Of a stretch of 64,000 nucleotides of DNA, positions 11,055-24,352 are shown piece after piece. The translations under genes and the position numbers were made by a program. Every line of letters starts with the position of its first letter. Position 1 is the first letter of the stretch. Source of the stretch: Lonicera japonica (Eukaryota > Streptophyta > Magnoliopsida > Dipsacales > Caprifoliaceae); contig CM038470.1 in assembly GCA_021464415.1 (NCBI GenBank), positions 27,429,601 through 27,493,600 on the forward strand, given 5' to 3'. The notes under the pieces were generated by a model. The model made no database searches, was not told the origin of the DNA, and saw only the letters and a program-made list of their open reading frames with translations.

Positions 11055-13359
11055 AGTGAATTAGGTTAGGCTATCTAGCTAATGTCTAACAATTTTTTTA
11101 TTTTTTTCATGCTCTAAGTTGTCAAAACTAAAATAATCTATAATTGCCACGTACAATTACAATATAATTGCTTCAAGTTGTAATTAAGAAATTCTAACTT
11201 GAACGGTGAAATCCAAGAGTTTTATAGACGGCGCATGGATCATTTTCTCCCTCCCCTATATGTAATTAATATTGCTAGTTTCCTGATACTGGATAAATAA
11301 ATAAGTTAGAAAATAAAAGATAATTCGATTAAGTCAATGTAATTAGGGTGTCGATATATATCCAACTCAATTCTATATTCTAAAACTTGAATATTAATCA
11401 TAAATATATAAAAAGTGATTCATCAAATATATATAAAAATGTCACTAAAGATTATATTAAAGTGTTAATAGTCACCCTGTAATACTGTAATGCAAAATGG
11501 AAGGCTATATGCATTGCGAGGCAATTGGTATTTGTTTTCTCATCTTATGAGACAAACTTTTTACTGAATACTTAAATTTAATAAAATTTTATTTTAATAT
11601 TGACCCTATTCTTTTCTTTCTTTTTTTGAATAATGGCGTATAGAATAATAATTTAGAGGACCATTCAAATAAAACCAAAAACATTTTCATAAATTTTATT
11701 TAACATTTAGAATTCACCATTCATGTTTAAACATTAAAAAAAATGAGGACACCTTAGTAAAATAATTTCATATTCTCTTATTTGTGAGGGAGGACAGACA
11801 TTTCAAAATTGTGAGATATAGATGTCAAAATTAAGATTTTGGATTTTTTCTTGATTAACAATTTTTTTTGTGTGGATATCTCTTAATCTTATTTTTGGGA
11901 TATATATATATATATATATATTTACTTGGTTTTGAAGATTCAAACAATACACTTTAACAGCTATGCCTCTCATTCCTTGTCTTAGAAAATAAAGAAAGAG
12001 ATCACAAACACCTCTGACCTAATTGCATAATTGTTGGTTGAGTAACTCATTTCTTTCTTCCTTCTCACAAAGTTTGGTATTCGATCAATACTTCTTCTTA
12101 TGACCATGTCAAAATGACCAATTTAGCCCTCCCATTTCCCTTTGTTTAGGGATCGCTCATGAAATAGAATTGAAAAAGAAAATTTCAAAATTTTGAACCG
12201 TTATAATTGGAGCAAAATCTTTTTGTGATAGCTAAAATGTCCTCATATTGATTTATATACCATCATTTTGTTTGGGTGGTCCTAAGAATTTGCCAAGGAA
12301 TAGAGAATTTTGGGGATAGGAATCCCATCAATTCACGCACTTTGAAGCTGGAATTTTGACTTATTTCAATTGAAAATTTGATTGTTGACATAGTGTTTTA
12401 TGTGGCAAGAATTGAATTCACAATTAACCCGCCGTCTTTAAGAGGCGATATACACGTACTTTTAGATCGGATTGTTTTGTGAAAGTTAATAAGAGGAATT
12501 GATAGTAGATCTAGTTTAATTAAAAATAAAAACGCGGTTTTATCATGTTTCCACATCTTTCTTGAAAAATATGAAATTGAACAAACGAATTATTTTCAAG
12601 AGTAAAAACTAATATCATTTGAAAAAAAAACGACTGGAAAAGGTGATAGATAGAGAGAGGCAAACAAAGCATTGAAAATGTAGGTCCATAAGTTTAATGA
12701 TACAAGACTTTGGGTAAAATTACAGATTTTTTTTAAAAATTGTGTATGACACAATAATATATGGGTAGCTAGCATTTTATTTTTCTTGGCAATTATGTGT
12801 GACTTTTGTTTCCACCTATACGAGTCGTTTAACTTTTAATAAGGCTTAATTTTCAATTCAATATGAAACATCATGCCATCTTCGAATTGTCCTTTCACTC
12901 AAGCCAGAACCATTCATGAAGATAACACATAAACAAGAAAATAATAATAATAATGAACTATGGGGTTGGAGAGAAAAGCATTACTTTCACAAAGAAAAGT
13001 CAAACCCTTTATTAATCAACTAAATTAGTATAAAGAAAAATCATGTTTTATATCATCATATCTATGACATATTTTTAGTGTACAAAAATAAAAAAATTAC
13101 AAATATTCTAGAAATACATTTTCTAAAGAAAAGAAGTGTGTAAAAACCTTAAATCATAATTTAGTTTTTTTGTTCTTTTTCTCTTTTCTTATTATTATTT
13201 TTGTTTAATTTGATAGGATGGTATTTGTTTAAACTTTTTTTTTTAAAGAATTTGAGATTTATGCATCTTCTTTTAACTAGAAATAATGAAAATTCACCTT
13301 AAACCCTTTCTCGGTGAGATTTGAACTTGGGATCTCTTCCAGGTACGAATAGGTGCTAT
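11055..13359. other. Non-genic AT-rich DNA
   Basis: I see no gene. There is a TA microsatellite near 11899-11922. The only notable item is a sequence at about 13310-13345 that, on the minus strand, reads like a pol III B box (AAGTTCAAATCTC). Confidence 0.45.
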
Positions 13360-14168
13360 TGTGCAAAAACCCTAACTAAACCAACCTACAAATACAATGT
13401 GGAGAAATCCAAGAAACAATATGTTACCGCAACCAAAGATCCACAAGAAACAATAATGGATAAATAAGAAGAAAATACTCACCAACAAGCACAAGAGATA
13501 ACGTGGTCTCAGCAGTCCCGCACTCTACTAGGGTGATAAACTTTATTGAAAATTGGATTAAAATTCGAGTACAATGAAACCCTAATTTTCTCTTTTTAAA
13601 ACTTCGTCTCCAGATGTACCTTGAAAATTAGAAATAATGATTACAAAGAACAAATAAAACTTATATTATACTAGTATTCCTATGAACAAAACTAAGGTGA
13701 TGTTTGGTTGATGTTTTGAGTTGAGTTTTCAAAATCTGGTGTTTGGTAGAATTTGGAAGTATGTTGAAAAGTAAATTTTATTTTTGTTTGAGTTTTTTTC
13801 AACTAACTAAAAAATCTCATAAAAAAATTTCAAAAAATAGTCACAATGGATTTTATTTTATAGATCTCGACGAGTAGGTTTCAAATATATATATATTTTT
13901 TTATCTAATTTTGATTTTTGAATTTAAAGTTATGGTGTTTTAAAAGTTTTTTTAGAAAGAGAAAGTAAAATGAAATAAATTTTGGGAAGAGTAAAAGTAA
14001 AGTTGATTTTAAGTTGAATTTTTAAAATTTGGAAAGATACACCCACCAAACATACGCTAAGTTTTTATCATAAAAGGATTAGCTTCCAATTCCTGAATTT
14101 CCAAATCCTAATTATAAAAAGACTAACTTCCATGTTTTTATTGTAAAAGGAAATAAGCTAAATTCACA
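13360..14168 (-). repeat. Copia 3' long terminal repeat, split by a MITE
   Basis: On the minus strand the segment starts TGTGAATTT and ends TTGCACA, the TG...CA ends of an LTR. It follows directly on a polypurine tract (AAGGTGGAGATT, about 14169-14182). About 125 bases (13528-13652) recur at 16335-16460, marking a fragment of the other LTR. Without the inserted MITE (13696-14057) the LTR is about 440 bases. Confidence 0.65.
13696..14057. mobile_element. Tourist-like MITE, copy 1 (inside the Copia LTR)
   Basis: Ends GGTGATGTTTGG and GCGTATGTTTGG (opposite strand) are flanked by TAA at 13693-13695 and 14058-14060. The 362-base element is homologous, in reverse orientation, to the one at 46007-46376 in the intron of the NOPCHAP1-like gene. 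Because it interrupts an LTR, it arrived after the Copia element. Confidence 0.75.
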
Positions 14169-14182
14169 AATCTCCACCTTGG

Positions 14183-16334
14183 TGAACTTTAATTATACCC
14201 TTGTACTTTGACCACAATCAACAATACATCAATCCTGCATATCACCTTCTTTGTTCCCAAAGAACGTGGTTCCTTAGAGCCCCTGTGCCCTTAAGGGCCT
14301 TAACATTGAAGGACATTAACCAAAGTCGAGTATTGCTCAAACTTAGCCAATGGTACCACCTTGGTCAGCATATTCACCGGATTATAGTAGGTGTCAATCT
14401 TCTTTAAAAGTATTTAACCTTGTTCGATAATCTCCCATATGAGTGAAACCGGACATTTATATGCTTGGTCCTCCTATGATGAACTTGATTCTTGACTAAG
14501 TGAATTGCACTTTGACTGTTGCAATGCACCTTCATATGCTCATGGACTGGCCCCAAATCAAAAACTAGACCTTATAGCCATAAGGCTTGTTTGATCACTT
14601 CGGTCATCGCAATATGCTACGCATTTATAGTAGACAATGTTACCACTTCCTATAACATAGATTTCTAGCTTACTGGACTGCTACCCAATGTAAACACATA
14701 AACCGTAGATAATCTCAGCTTATCTAAGTCACCGGCATAATCTAAATCAACATACCCAACCATATATGACCCATTTATCTTTTGGTACACTAAACCCTTA
14801 TATATCCTCCATACCTCGTAAATACCGTAAAATTAACTTCACCGCAAGTCACTGCTTACCCGGATTTACCATGTATCTACTAAATATACTCATTGCTTGA
14901 GCAATATCTGGCTGAGTACAAACCATAGCATACATCAAGTTCCCTATCGTACATGTATAAGGAATTTGCGCCATATACTCCACCTCTTCATCTGAATTCG
15001 GAGCCATCGTTGTTGAGATTTTGAAGTGTGGTTCTAATGAAGAACTCACCGACTTTGAGTTCTCCATCCCAAATTTGGTAATAACTTTCTCAAGATACTT
15101 CTTTTGCATAAAGAATAATCTCCCCTTCTTTATATCTTTCATAATCTCCATACCCACACAATCTTCTTAACTTCACCCAAATCCTTCATCTTAAACTCGT
15201 TACTCAACTAAGTCTTAACTTTGTCGATCTCCACTTTGCTCCGGGAATCTATAAGCATATCATCGACATACATGTGTGAGTAGATAAAGTTACCTGATTT
15301 GAGTCATCTCAAGTAAGCATAATGGTCATTTGAACTCCTCGTAAACTCCTGAATTAGCATGAACATGTCAAATTTCTTTTACCACTGGAAAGATGGCTGC
15401 TTCAAACCCTACAAGGATTTCATAAGTTTGCACACATAGTATTCTTTGCTAATAACTTTAAACCTCTTTGGCTGAAATATATAAATTTATTCTTCTAAGT
15501 TCTCGTGCAAAAATGCGGTCTTAACAACAAGTTGATCAAGTTTTTAGTTAAATTGAGCCACCATAGCCAACATCACTTGAATAAAAATATTCTTAACCAC
15601 CAAAGAAAATACCTCATTTTGTGCATAACCTTTGGTTACCAACCTGCTTTTTATCTGATTTTGGACCCTAAAAACCCATCTTTCCTCGTGAAAACCCACT
15701 TGCACCTAATCAACTTCTTCCACTTTGGTAGCTTGCAAAGTTCTTAGGTTTCATTCCTATAAAGAGACCGCATCTCCTCCATGGTGGCCTTCCATTGCTC
15801 AGCTTCGCAATTACCCATATCTTTCCGATACAAAGATGGCTCATCCCTAAAAATTATTAATACGCAAGCCACACATTCTTCATAGCCATAATGTTGCGGT
15901 GCTCTGCAAGCTCTAGGCTCTCTATCATGGGTTCAAAATAGAGGTACTTATGGTAACTGCAATTTTTGTTAGACCTATTGTTAACCAGACTCCTTTGTGG
16001 GAGTCCTTTTATCCAAATTTACTCATTGGTATTTGAACATGAATCCACCCCCAAGGGACCGTATATTCTTATCCTGGATGCACCATAATTTGAACCCCTA
16101 AACACCTGAACATAGAAATCTATTCACAACGAATCTTAGTCCATAATTGCTTACCTACCCTAGCATTAGTTCCTGTTTATCCTTTATGCTATTCCATTTT
16201 GTTGCAGCGTTCCCCTCATTATAAAATATCGGGCAATACCTTCTTACTTATAATAATCTTTAAAAGGATTCCTAGTGTATTCACCTTCGTTGTCGGACTT
16301 GAGCTCTCTAATTTTCCCGCCGAGCTAATTCTCA
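14183..16334 (-). pseudogene. Degenerate Ty1/copia polyprotein (integrase, RT, RNase H)
   Basis: Read on the minus strand, domains follow the copia order. Integrase core remnants lie at about 16140-16320 (ELKSDNEGEYT, then RGTLQQNGIA). The reverse transcriptase follows with YVDDM at 15256-15270 and MKDLGEVKK. A clean open stretch (14849-15157) reads GMEIMKDIKKGRLF...PYTCTIGNLMYAM...QPDIAQAM. RNase H spans about 14410-14790 (GYVDLDYAGDLDK, NSQSAIHLVKN, RTKHINVRFH). Stops and frameshifts interrupt it throughout, and gag, protease and the N-terminal integrase are missing, so it cannot move by itself. An LTR fragment abuts the broken integrase directly, which points to an internal deletion. Confidence 0.85.
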
Positions 16335-16460
16335 ACTAGGGTGATAAACTTTATTGAAGATTGGATCAAAACCTGAGTATAATGAAACCCTAGTTTTCCC
16401 TCTCTAGAACTTCATTTTCAGTCTATCTTGAATAGAAACAATGATTCGATTATTACAATG
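16335..16460 (-). repeat. Fragment of the Copia 5' LTR
   Basis: About 125 bases are directly repeated from 13528-13652, sharing ACTAGGGTGATAAACTTTAT and AATGAAACCCTA. It lies against integrase sequence rather than a primer-binding site, so both ends of this LTR and the gag-protease region have been lost. Confidence 0.65.
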
Positions 16461-17787
16461 GTGACTGACCATTGACCATCCACCGAACACCTTAGTAAAA
16501 ATAAGGTTATTTCTTCATGCTTACATGATTTTTTTCCCACTCATTCTTGGATCTTAAACATATTATAGAGCAATAAGAACTTTGAAGTTTGTGCAACTTG
16601 ATTGCAGGGTTCTAATTAATTTGGTTTTATTTATGTGGAAAAAGTTTGGCCTAATAAGAGAATATGAAAGCTTGTTTGTCAATATTGTTAAATGGGTTAT
16701 CGTAGAGATATTGGAATCGTATAAAAACCGAGGTGAGTGTTTTCTTTGATATTTTATTAGTTTATTTCATTTAAACAATATTAAAACTACTAATATTTTA
16801 TGAGGTGAGTGTTTTGTACACTGTCTGATTTAATTGAATTGTTAGAGTAGTTAATTTCTTGTTTAAAGTCTTACAAAACACTAGTAAAAGTTTGGTTGTT
16901 TGATTAAATTATTTTTTTAAATATATATATATATATATAAACCGAATAAACTTGAATCGAACCGAAAAGTTTGGTTCGGGTTTGGAAGATTTCGAAACTG
17001 AATTTTTAAATTCGGTTTGAGTTTGGGTCTCTCTAATTCTCAACGTGACCGAAACAAAAAATACCCCTAATTTGCGTTAAAATTTTATAATTATATTTTT
17101 GTATGCTTTTAAAGTTTGACCTTCCTTTAATTAATTTTTTGACTCTACTACTACATCTACATACCAATTACATCCAAGAGAACCATAATTCTTAGTTATA
17201 ATTGTCAACAAGTTTATATTTGCATTTCATTTACCAACAAAGCTTTGATTATTAAAACATTAATCCATCAAGAATTACTTATACCATTTTTAGTAGCTCA
17301 ATTAATATAGGTAATATAGTTTTGGTTTGTATTCTTTGAAATAAAGTTAATTAATCTTTCTCGACAAAGTTTAGCTGGCGTTGTAACTTCCCAAAAACCA
17401 AGAACGCTAATTACTTTAATTAATGGTAGTGCCAAAAAAAAAGAAAAAAAGAAGAAGAGGAGGGAAGCCACTAAGAAAGAGAAAAGGAAAGAGTGTATAT
17501 AGAAAATGTGAAAGAGAGTATTTGGAATGGCATATCATGCAATTTGTCCTTGCTTTTGGTCCCACAAAAGGGTCATTTTTACTTCACAACCTCCTCCTCT
17601 TTAATTCTTCTCTCTCTACCTATCAATCATCTCCCCCCTCTCTTGATTTTATGGTAATACAAACCCTGCACGGCAATATTTATCTATACATATCTTTCAT
17701 TCATGTATATATATATGACATTTATAGATCTCTTGGCCAACTCGTAATTAAACATATTGTTTTCTTCTCCTTCTTTAAGACAAGCTT

Positions 17788-17832
<45 letters not shown>

Positions 17833-19195
17833 TGTTTTTGTTTGTGTTGCTTTTAATATAACTTCTTTTGTGCTTACAAGTCTTTTGAGAATCAACTTGT
17901 CCTTTTTACGTGTTTCCATCATACAAAGAATAATAATGTGTGCACTAACATAATTCTTCAGATGGTTAGAATCGCAATTAAATTAAATACTTAATTGTCT
18001 TTAATTTAATCAAGTGGGTTAGAAAATTAATATGTTGTAGTTAATGTTTGAAAATTTCACATAGAAAATTTGTTTGGAATTAGGTAACCTAGAGTTTAAT
18101 CATAGCCATATATCCATGTAAGTATTAATTAATTGTTTTTCTTATTTCAAAATTGGGTTATTTGGCTTTAGAACTTATATTAGAAATGGCACTTTAAAAT
18201 TTGTAGTTAGATGTTACAAAATCTATCATATATATTAATTAAAAATGTAATAAATGATTTAGAATTTACTTAACCGGTTTAGGAAGATCCACCCATCCAT
18301 CAAAACTTAACTTCTCCTTCACTAGAAAGGAAAAAAAAAATCTCGCATTAGTTTTTTGATGAATTCACAATTTATCAAAAACCAAAAAGAAACTCTTTAA
18401 ATTTGATTAAGTTAAAAATTTAAGGTCCTTAACATCCTTCCAAATAACTTAATTTATGATTTATATATCTAATAATGCAATCACACACTTTTATAAAAAA
18501 AAGCTAGTACTGATGCCAAACAAACTAAAATGTATAACTAAACAAGTAAAACCCTAATTTATAGTTGATTTTTCATTTTTACCGAAGATTAAACTTAATT
18601 TCACAAACGTAATATCCACAAAAAAGAAAAAGAAAAATGATAGTTAGAATCCTTTAAGTTTGGATCGACCCGGGTCGGGAAGAAATGGCTTTGGAACCAA
18701 ATGGATCAGAATTTAGAGCTAATATCGTTACCAAAGGCATGGAAGATTATGGCAATTGTAATGGTTCGGGTTGTGGATTGATTTGGATCAATTGGATTAA
18801 TTGGGAAACAAACATACTCAGTGAAATTTACACTTTCTATCCCTGATATTTTTGCCTAAATTAAGGGAGATTAATAGCTTTTTCGCTTACGGTAACTTTT
18901 TTTCATCCAAAACAAATTAATAAACATATAAGCTGATAAACCTAAATGGAAATTAGTTCTAACAAACTCATCAAAATTATTATTCATATGGTTTGAAATA
19001 AATAATTAGTAAAGTATCTTATCTTATTTTTAATTTCATGGATGTAATGTGAGCTAGCAAATATGTTAATATAGTACTAGTGATGGGATACTTGCGCTTT
19101 TGGACAACTAATGGTCTAGTCACATAAATCATTTATTGTAAATAACATACGAAACTAATAGCTCAGATGTTATAATTGTGCACTTTCACATGAAA
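16461..19195. other. Non-genic DNA; CT microsatellite
   Basis: No supported gene. A 176-codon plus-strand frame (17423-17953) starts in a Lys/Arg homopolymer stretch and crosses a (CT)n tract (about 17795-17828). It has no recognisable domain. CT-rich stretches at 17580-17830 could be a leader of an unrecognised transcript, but nothing confirms it. Confidence 0.4.
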
Positions 19196-19203
19196 GGATC
19201 GAC

Positions 19204-19736
19204 TAGGCCTCTTAATGGATTGGATTTGTACCCAAATCTGATCCGAATTCGATCCGTTTAGTCGGATATGGATTAAGATTTATGATCCATATATCCATGA
19301 TTCAAAGCCGTTAAGCCTTTGATTAACAAATCGGATATGGATTTATGCCGATCCGATCCGTTTGTAATCCGATCCGATCCAATATACACATTTATGCTTA
19401 AATTTATTATATTTATATTTACCACATTATTATTAATACACTCATAAAAAATAAATATAACCCAAAAAGTATTAAATAATTTCTTTTGACAAGAATAGAA
19501 TAAATTTGGCTGTTATTAACTTTAACTTTTATGTTAATTTAATTATTTTTATATATTTACAAACTAATTATTATATAATTAAAATTTTAAATGGATCGGA
19601 TATAATCCGATCCGAACAAATTTGGATATGGATTGATGTATTTGTGATTCGTTACATGATCCTATCTGTGCCCGATCCGAAAACTTTTTCAAATATGAAT
19701 CTTGATTCACCTTGGTCCAATCCGTTGACAGGCCTA
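19204..19736. mobile_element. hAT-type non-autonomous element, 533 bp
   Basis: The left end TAGGCCTCTTAATGGATTGG and the right end read from the other strand, TAGGCCTGTCAACGGATTGG, match at 16 of 20 bases. Flanking 8-base direct repeats (ggatcgac 19196-19203, ggatcaac 19737-19744) differ at one position. Eight-base duplications are the hAT signature. The interior is rich in GATCCGATCC-type repeats and codes for nothing. Confidence 0.75.
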
Positions 19737-20450
19737 GGATCAACATGTTTCAAATCCCACTAGGGATAGTATCAAAAAAATAAATACTTATCGAACTGTA
19801 TATTATTACCTGAACCTACAATCACTCGGGGGTGTATTCAATCTAGAACTGTGGGATTTGAAAAAGTATTTTAAAATCTTGATGTATTTAATTATAATTT
19901 TAAAATATCGTTCTAAATCTAATTTTATGATTTTCAAAACTCCAATGACTTTAGAGGATTTTGCTTATTGATGAATTGTGCTGGATTTTAGAGTCTTGTT
20001 ATAAATATCAAATCCACTTAGAAATCTCCTTTCATTCCAAAAGATTTCATGTTTCACCTTTTCTCAACCCTCACTTACATCTTTCTCTCGATCAAAACCC
20101 TATGTACTCCACTCTTTGCTAAACACGTAAGCTTATCTTTTTCATCATGTAAGCCTTTCTTCTCTCTCTCTTTAATAATATGATCATCATACATTAGAGT
20201 TACACAATATTTTTTGCATCTCAATTATATGACTCGTGCATGCTTTTTTAGTAGAGATTTGAGAATTTAATTTTTTTTTTCCTAATTTGTGAATTTGATA
20301 TCTATCAGGTATGATATGCAATTATATAATCATGTTTTTAGGAATTTAAACAAAAAGAAATTGCAATACTTTTCAATATATAAAAAAGCACATCTGATTT
20401 TTTTGTACAATATTTAACGTCAATGAACATTATCTTTTTTAACCTACTTT

Positions 20451-20740
20451 GGCTCGATCCGTTTGATTGTAAGGTGGAAAAGGAAAATAAAATGAGTTAA
20501 TTTTGGTAAAAATATGGAAAATAAGTTAAGTGATAAGAGTGATATTCTCTTGATTTTTAAGTTTTTTTATGAAAAAATTTTCTTTACTTGGTGGTGAGGA
20601 AAAGTTTTCCACCAAAAATATCGGAAGATGGAGGATATCTACTTCATAAAACGAGCAACATCTCTCATCTTATTTTTTATCTTTTCACACAAACTAACTA
20701 AATTTAAATTCCTTTTCCATCTTTGCAATCAAACAAAGCC
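20451..20740. mobile_element. MITE with ~45-base inverted ends
   Basis: The left end (GGCTCGATCCGTTTGATTGT, then GGTGGAAAAGGAAAAT) is mirrored at the right end on the other strand (GGCTTTGTTTGATTGC, then GATGGAAAAGGAATTT). Only a weak TTT flanks both sides, so the superfamily is unsettled. It is non-coding. Confidence 0.55.
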
Positions 20741-20952
20741 TTTATATATTCCTAGTAATTTCTTTGTAGATTACTAGTAATTTGATTAGAAATAGCAAAC
20801 ACTTCTTTATAGATTTATAGTAATTTCTTTATAAATTCCTAGTAATTTGATTAGAAAAAAGTACATAACTTTAATTACAAATCCAACCTAGAAAAAGGTC
20901 CCAGATCTCCAAAAACTTTAGGCAATTGAAGTGATATTCACTATTTTATTAA

Positions 20953-21897
20953 GGGTGATTTTAAATCTGTCCACATGATTAGTAAGTGCATTCATGTTTG
21001 ACCAAATTGCAAGTTAATCCACATTTTCTTTTCACTTTATCCACCCACCGGGATAAACTTACAAAAAATTATATAATTCTAATGTTCTCCAATTAAATTA
21101 ATTCTTTAATAAATTAAAAATGTGATATTCTTAAAATGGCCTTAAAACTCTAACCCTAAACTCCACATATTCTTTATTGCATTGACAATCCCATAGATTG
21201 AAATAACACGAGAATCTCAAAATGATAATAGACCACTTGTAAAAGTTTGTAAATCATGTCATCAATAGTTTATCCAATATCATTGGCATTACACGTCTTT
21301 GTTATCAAAGTAACATTATTTTGAATTGAATCTTTAAACAATTCTTTGACAGATAAAGACTATCCTAGTTGATATTGATTTGCATCATTCCTCAGAGGAT
21401 TGTTTATAACAATGATGTTGAATAGGATATCATGTATATGTAATGAAAATAAAATTCATACAACACCTAAATATATATATATATATATATAGGTGGATCA
21501 AAGCAACTATGATATTTATAGTTAAGCTAGATTTGTTTTATTTCCAAGGTTTTGGTCCATCATTAGCCATAAAAAGGATTGCTATAGCCCTTTGTTTTTC
21601 TCATGATGTGCCTAATTATATATATCCTTAGGAGATGAGATAACAGAGTTGAGAGTGGCAAAGGCAAGAGGGTTTGGTGAGGAGATAAATTTGGGGGGTT
21701 TGATTTATATTTTTAAGGTGAGAAGATGAGGACATTTTTGACAAATTATATATTATTTTCTAATTATATTCTTAATAAATTTTAGCGGGATAAACTTATA
21801 AAATTATTTTTCACATAAAAAAACATATTGGGTTCAACTCTCCCTAATTTTAAGGTGGATGAATTTACAGATTAAGTGGATAGAAAGAAAATCACCC
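20953..21897. mobile_element. Mutator-type (MULE) non-autonomous element, 945 bp
   Basis: The two ends share GGGTGATTTT and about 50 bases of imperfect inverted similarity. A perfect 9-base direct repeat, ttttattaa, flanks them (20944-20952 and 21898-21906). Nine-base target duplications are characteristic of Mutator-like elements. There is no transposase. Internally, GGGATAAACTTA occurs near both ends in the same orientation. Confidence 0.75.
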
Positions 21898-21906
21898 TTT
21901 TATTAA

Positions 21907-23844
21907 TTACTTCCTTCATCTGTAGTTAAGAGTTGTTTTTGGGTGATTTTATTTTTATCCGTGAGTTCTTTCAGTTTTTCAACCTTAAATTTTTGGTAAT
22001 TTTGATCCAAGTTTCACATAGTGACCTTTTTGAAAATTTAGAAGTATATCCCCTAATTAAAATTATTTTATAAATATATATTTACATTTTAAATTATATG
22101 CCTCATGTAAATACACTTCTATGCATATTAATTTATTTATTTTTGGAAAACCACTTCTATATTAATTTGATTTCTCTATATTAAGGATTTGTTAAAAACT
22201 CTTTATTCAAAATAGTTAAAATTAATTTAGCAGAAATCAACCGATTAAATGATATAAACACTAGAATTAAAAATTTACTAGTACGTACAATCATACAAGA
22301 ATAAAACTTTAAATTTTCGATAAGTAATTGGACCAATTTTTTGCAACACAAATTAAATTTTGTTGATGCTTGTAATATTTTAAATTTTACCTCATAAATT
22401 TACTATCCAAAAGTCCAGCAAAATAAAGTGGACTTATTTATTTAATTTTTTGTGTATAATTGAATCTCATAATTCCTAGTACTCTTGGATTAGCATATGA
22501 GCACTGCTCAACACTTGTTTGAACTCGTGCAATTTAGAAATTCTTTAGACTTTTAGAAATTTAAATTTAAATCCGGCACACAATAATTACTCTCTTTGTT
22601 TAAAGTATAATTAATTAACGTTTTAAAAAAATATTTTAACATTGTGTGATTTAGTAATTGATTTTGTGTCAAAAAAGGAATTGGAATGAGACACATTAAT
22701 ATTAGACTCCATGCATGTAGTAATTACTGAAATATATACAACGATTTCAGTTCCTTGAAATTATATCAAAATATTTTGGATGTACGATGTGAATGCACTT
22801 TATCGTGTTAATTATCATGTAGTGACTAATAACAATGGGGACACAATTTGATAGTCACATTAATTAGTAACTTGATATTAGTTTTAATTTATTTGCAGCT
22901 GTCACTGACAAATACTATACATATGAATTTCTTGGCTATTATATTGAACTAAAAAACTTACCCACTAAAATGCTAATTGGATTACATGTTGTTGTGCTTC
23001 AGTTTCAAATGATGGTCAGAATCATAGAAGATGGTGACTAAATGAAAATGTGAATAAAAGTGCTATCAACACACTAGGAATTACATGATTTGGCCAATGA
23101 AAACTTAGGTGGATAAATTAATTAGTTTGGTGGATATACTAACATTTATTAATAAAAAGTAATTGAGATTTAATTCGCGCGCTATTTTTATTTTTACTTT
23201 TGAACGTCTATCTCAACACATGGTTAAACTTAATAAGTAACACAGTTCACTTAATAAACTATGGAAAGTGAGATGAACCAAAAGAACATGTAGATAGGAA
23301 CAAAATTACCCCGTCATCTTTTACAAAATTAAAGAGAAACTAGATTTTTATTGGGGTAGGATAAAGTAAAATTGATTTATCATCATAAGATTTTATACAA
23401 TCAAAAATTGAACGGTGAAAGTATAAGTTTTAGAAAAGTCAAAGCAATTTTTTTTTATTTTTTTTTATCTTATCCTCGTCTTTTTACAAAAGGTTTTCGT
23501 CGATCAAGGAATTACCATTAACAAAAGAATACCCAATTTATCAGTCATGAAATAGGAAGAAGTATCCTCCCGGTTTTGAAGCAGCTAGATTTGAGTCCCA
23601 AAATTTCGTCATATAGTTTCATTACTTGTATAAAAGAAAATTGATGGAAAAACTCCGCGTTGATTACCATCGTATTTTACTTTTCACCAAAAAAAAATAA
23701 AAAATTTAAGGATTTATTATGTGAAATAGATTTAAACAAAAAATAAATTACATTATGGAGAGAGATATATTTAGAAGTGAAAAATGTGAGTATATAGAAG
23801 GGACGGTCAAGGGTTGGTGGTTTTTATATATTAGAAATGGTAGA
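21907..23844. other. Non-genic AT-rich DNA
   Basis: I see no gene, RNA gene or clearly bounded repeat. Confidence 0.45.
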
Positions 23845-24070
23845 TGTTGAGACTATCAATCCCACATTAGAAGAGTAGGACCTTCAAAAAGCAATATATA
23901 AAATCTAGGGGCTATTCCACCTATTGTCAATTGGTTTTTGGTTCGATGCTCCGAAATCTAATGGCCTTCTTCATCTTATGCCACACGGGCGGGCTCCACG
24001 TCACTCAAAAATTATGCCACAGCTATTCCACCTATTAGTTTTGGGTTGGATGTTCCGAAATCTAACGGTA
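23845..24070 (+). repeat. LTR-like fragment with internal direct repeat
   Basis: It begins TGTTGAGAC and contains TCCCACATTAG, a combination often seen at the start of plant LTRs and TRIMs. A segment of about 50 bases (about 23910-23962) with GCTATTCCACCTATT and CCGAAATCTAA recurs at about 24021-24068. No internal retrotransposon genes accompany it, so it may be a solo or rearranged LTR. Confidence 0.4.
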
Positions 24071-24317
24071 GATCCGAGAATTTGACGAGAGAGAGGGGGT
24101 GAGAGATAAGAATTGAACTTCGATTATCTGTGTGAATTATCACAATTTTACCACTTGAATCAAGGACAGATCTTGCATGTGGATGGTGTAAATTATTCAA
24201 GTGAGGCAATGGAAGTACTTTGGCATCTATTCGTTGATGGTGAAAAATATAATAATGGTACGTAGTCACAAAGATAAAGTAATTAAACTAGCTAGCTTAT
24301 GAGTGACATGACAAGAG

Positions 24318-24352
24318 AGGTAAGGTAAGGTAAGGTAAGGTAAGGTAAGGAA
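24318..24352 (+). repeat. Pentanucleotide microsatellite (AAGGT)n
   Basis: Seven or so uninterrupted copies of a five-base AAGGT-type unit. The open frame reading through it (poly Leu-Pro-Tyr-type repeats) is not a gene. Confidence 0.9.

Noticed and set aside
14201..14407. 68-codon plus-strand frame
   Set aside because: It is antisense to the Copia RNase H and downstream region.
17423..17953. Longest plus-strand open frame in the desert (176 codons)
   Set aside because: It begins in a Lys/Arg homopolymer region and runs through a (CT)n microsatellite and pyrimidine-rich DNA. No domain or conserved motif is visible.
24318..24352. Possible CRISPR-like or telomere-like repeat
   Set aside because: It is a simple five-base microsatellite without spacers and is not the plant telomere unit. 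No CRISPR array exists in the window.
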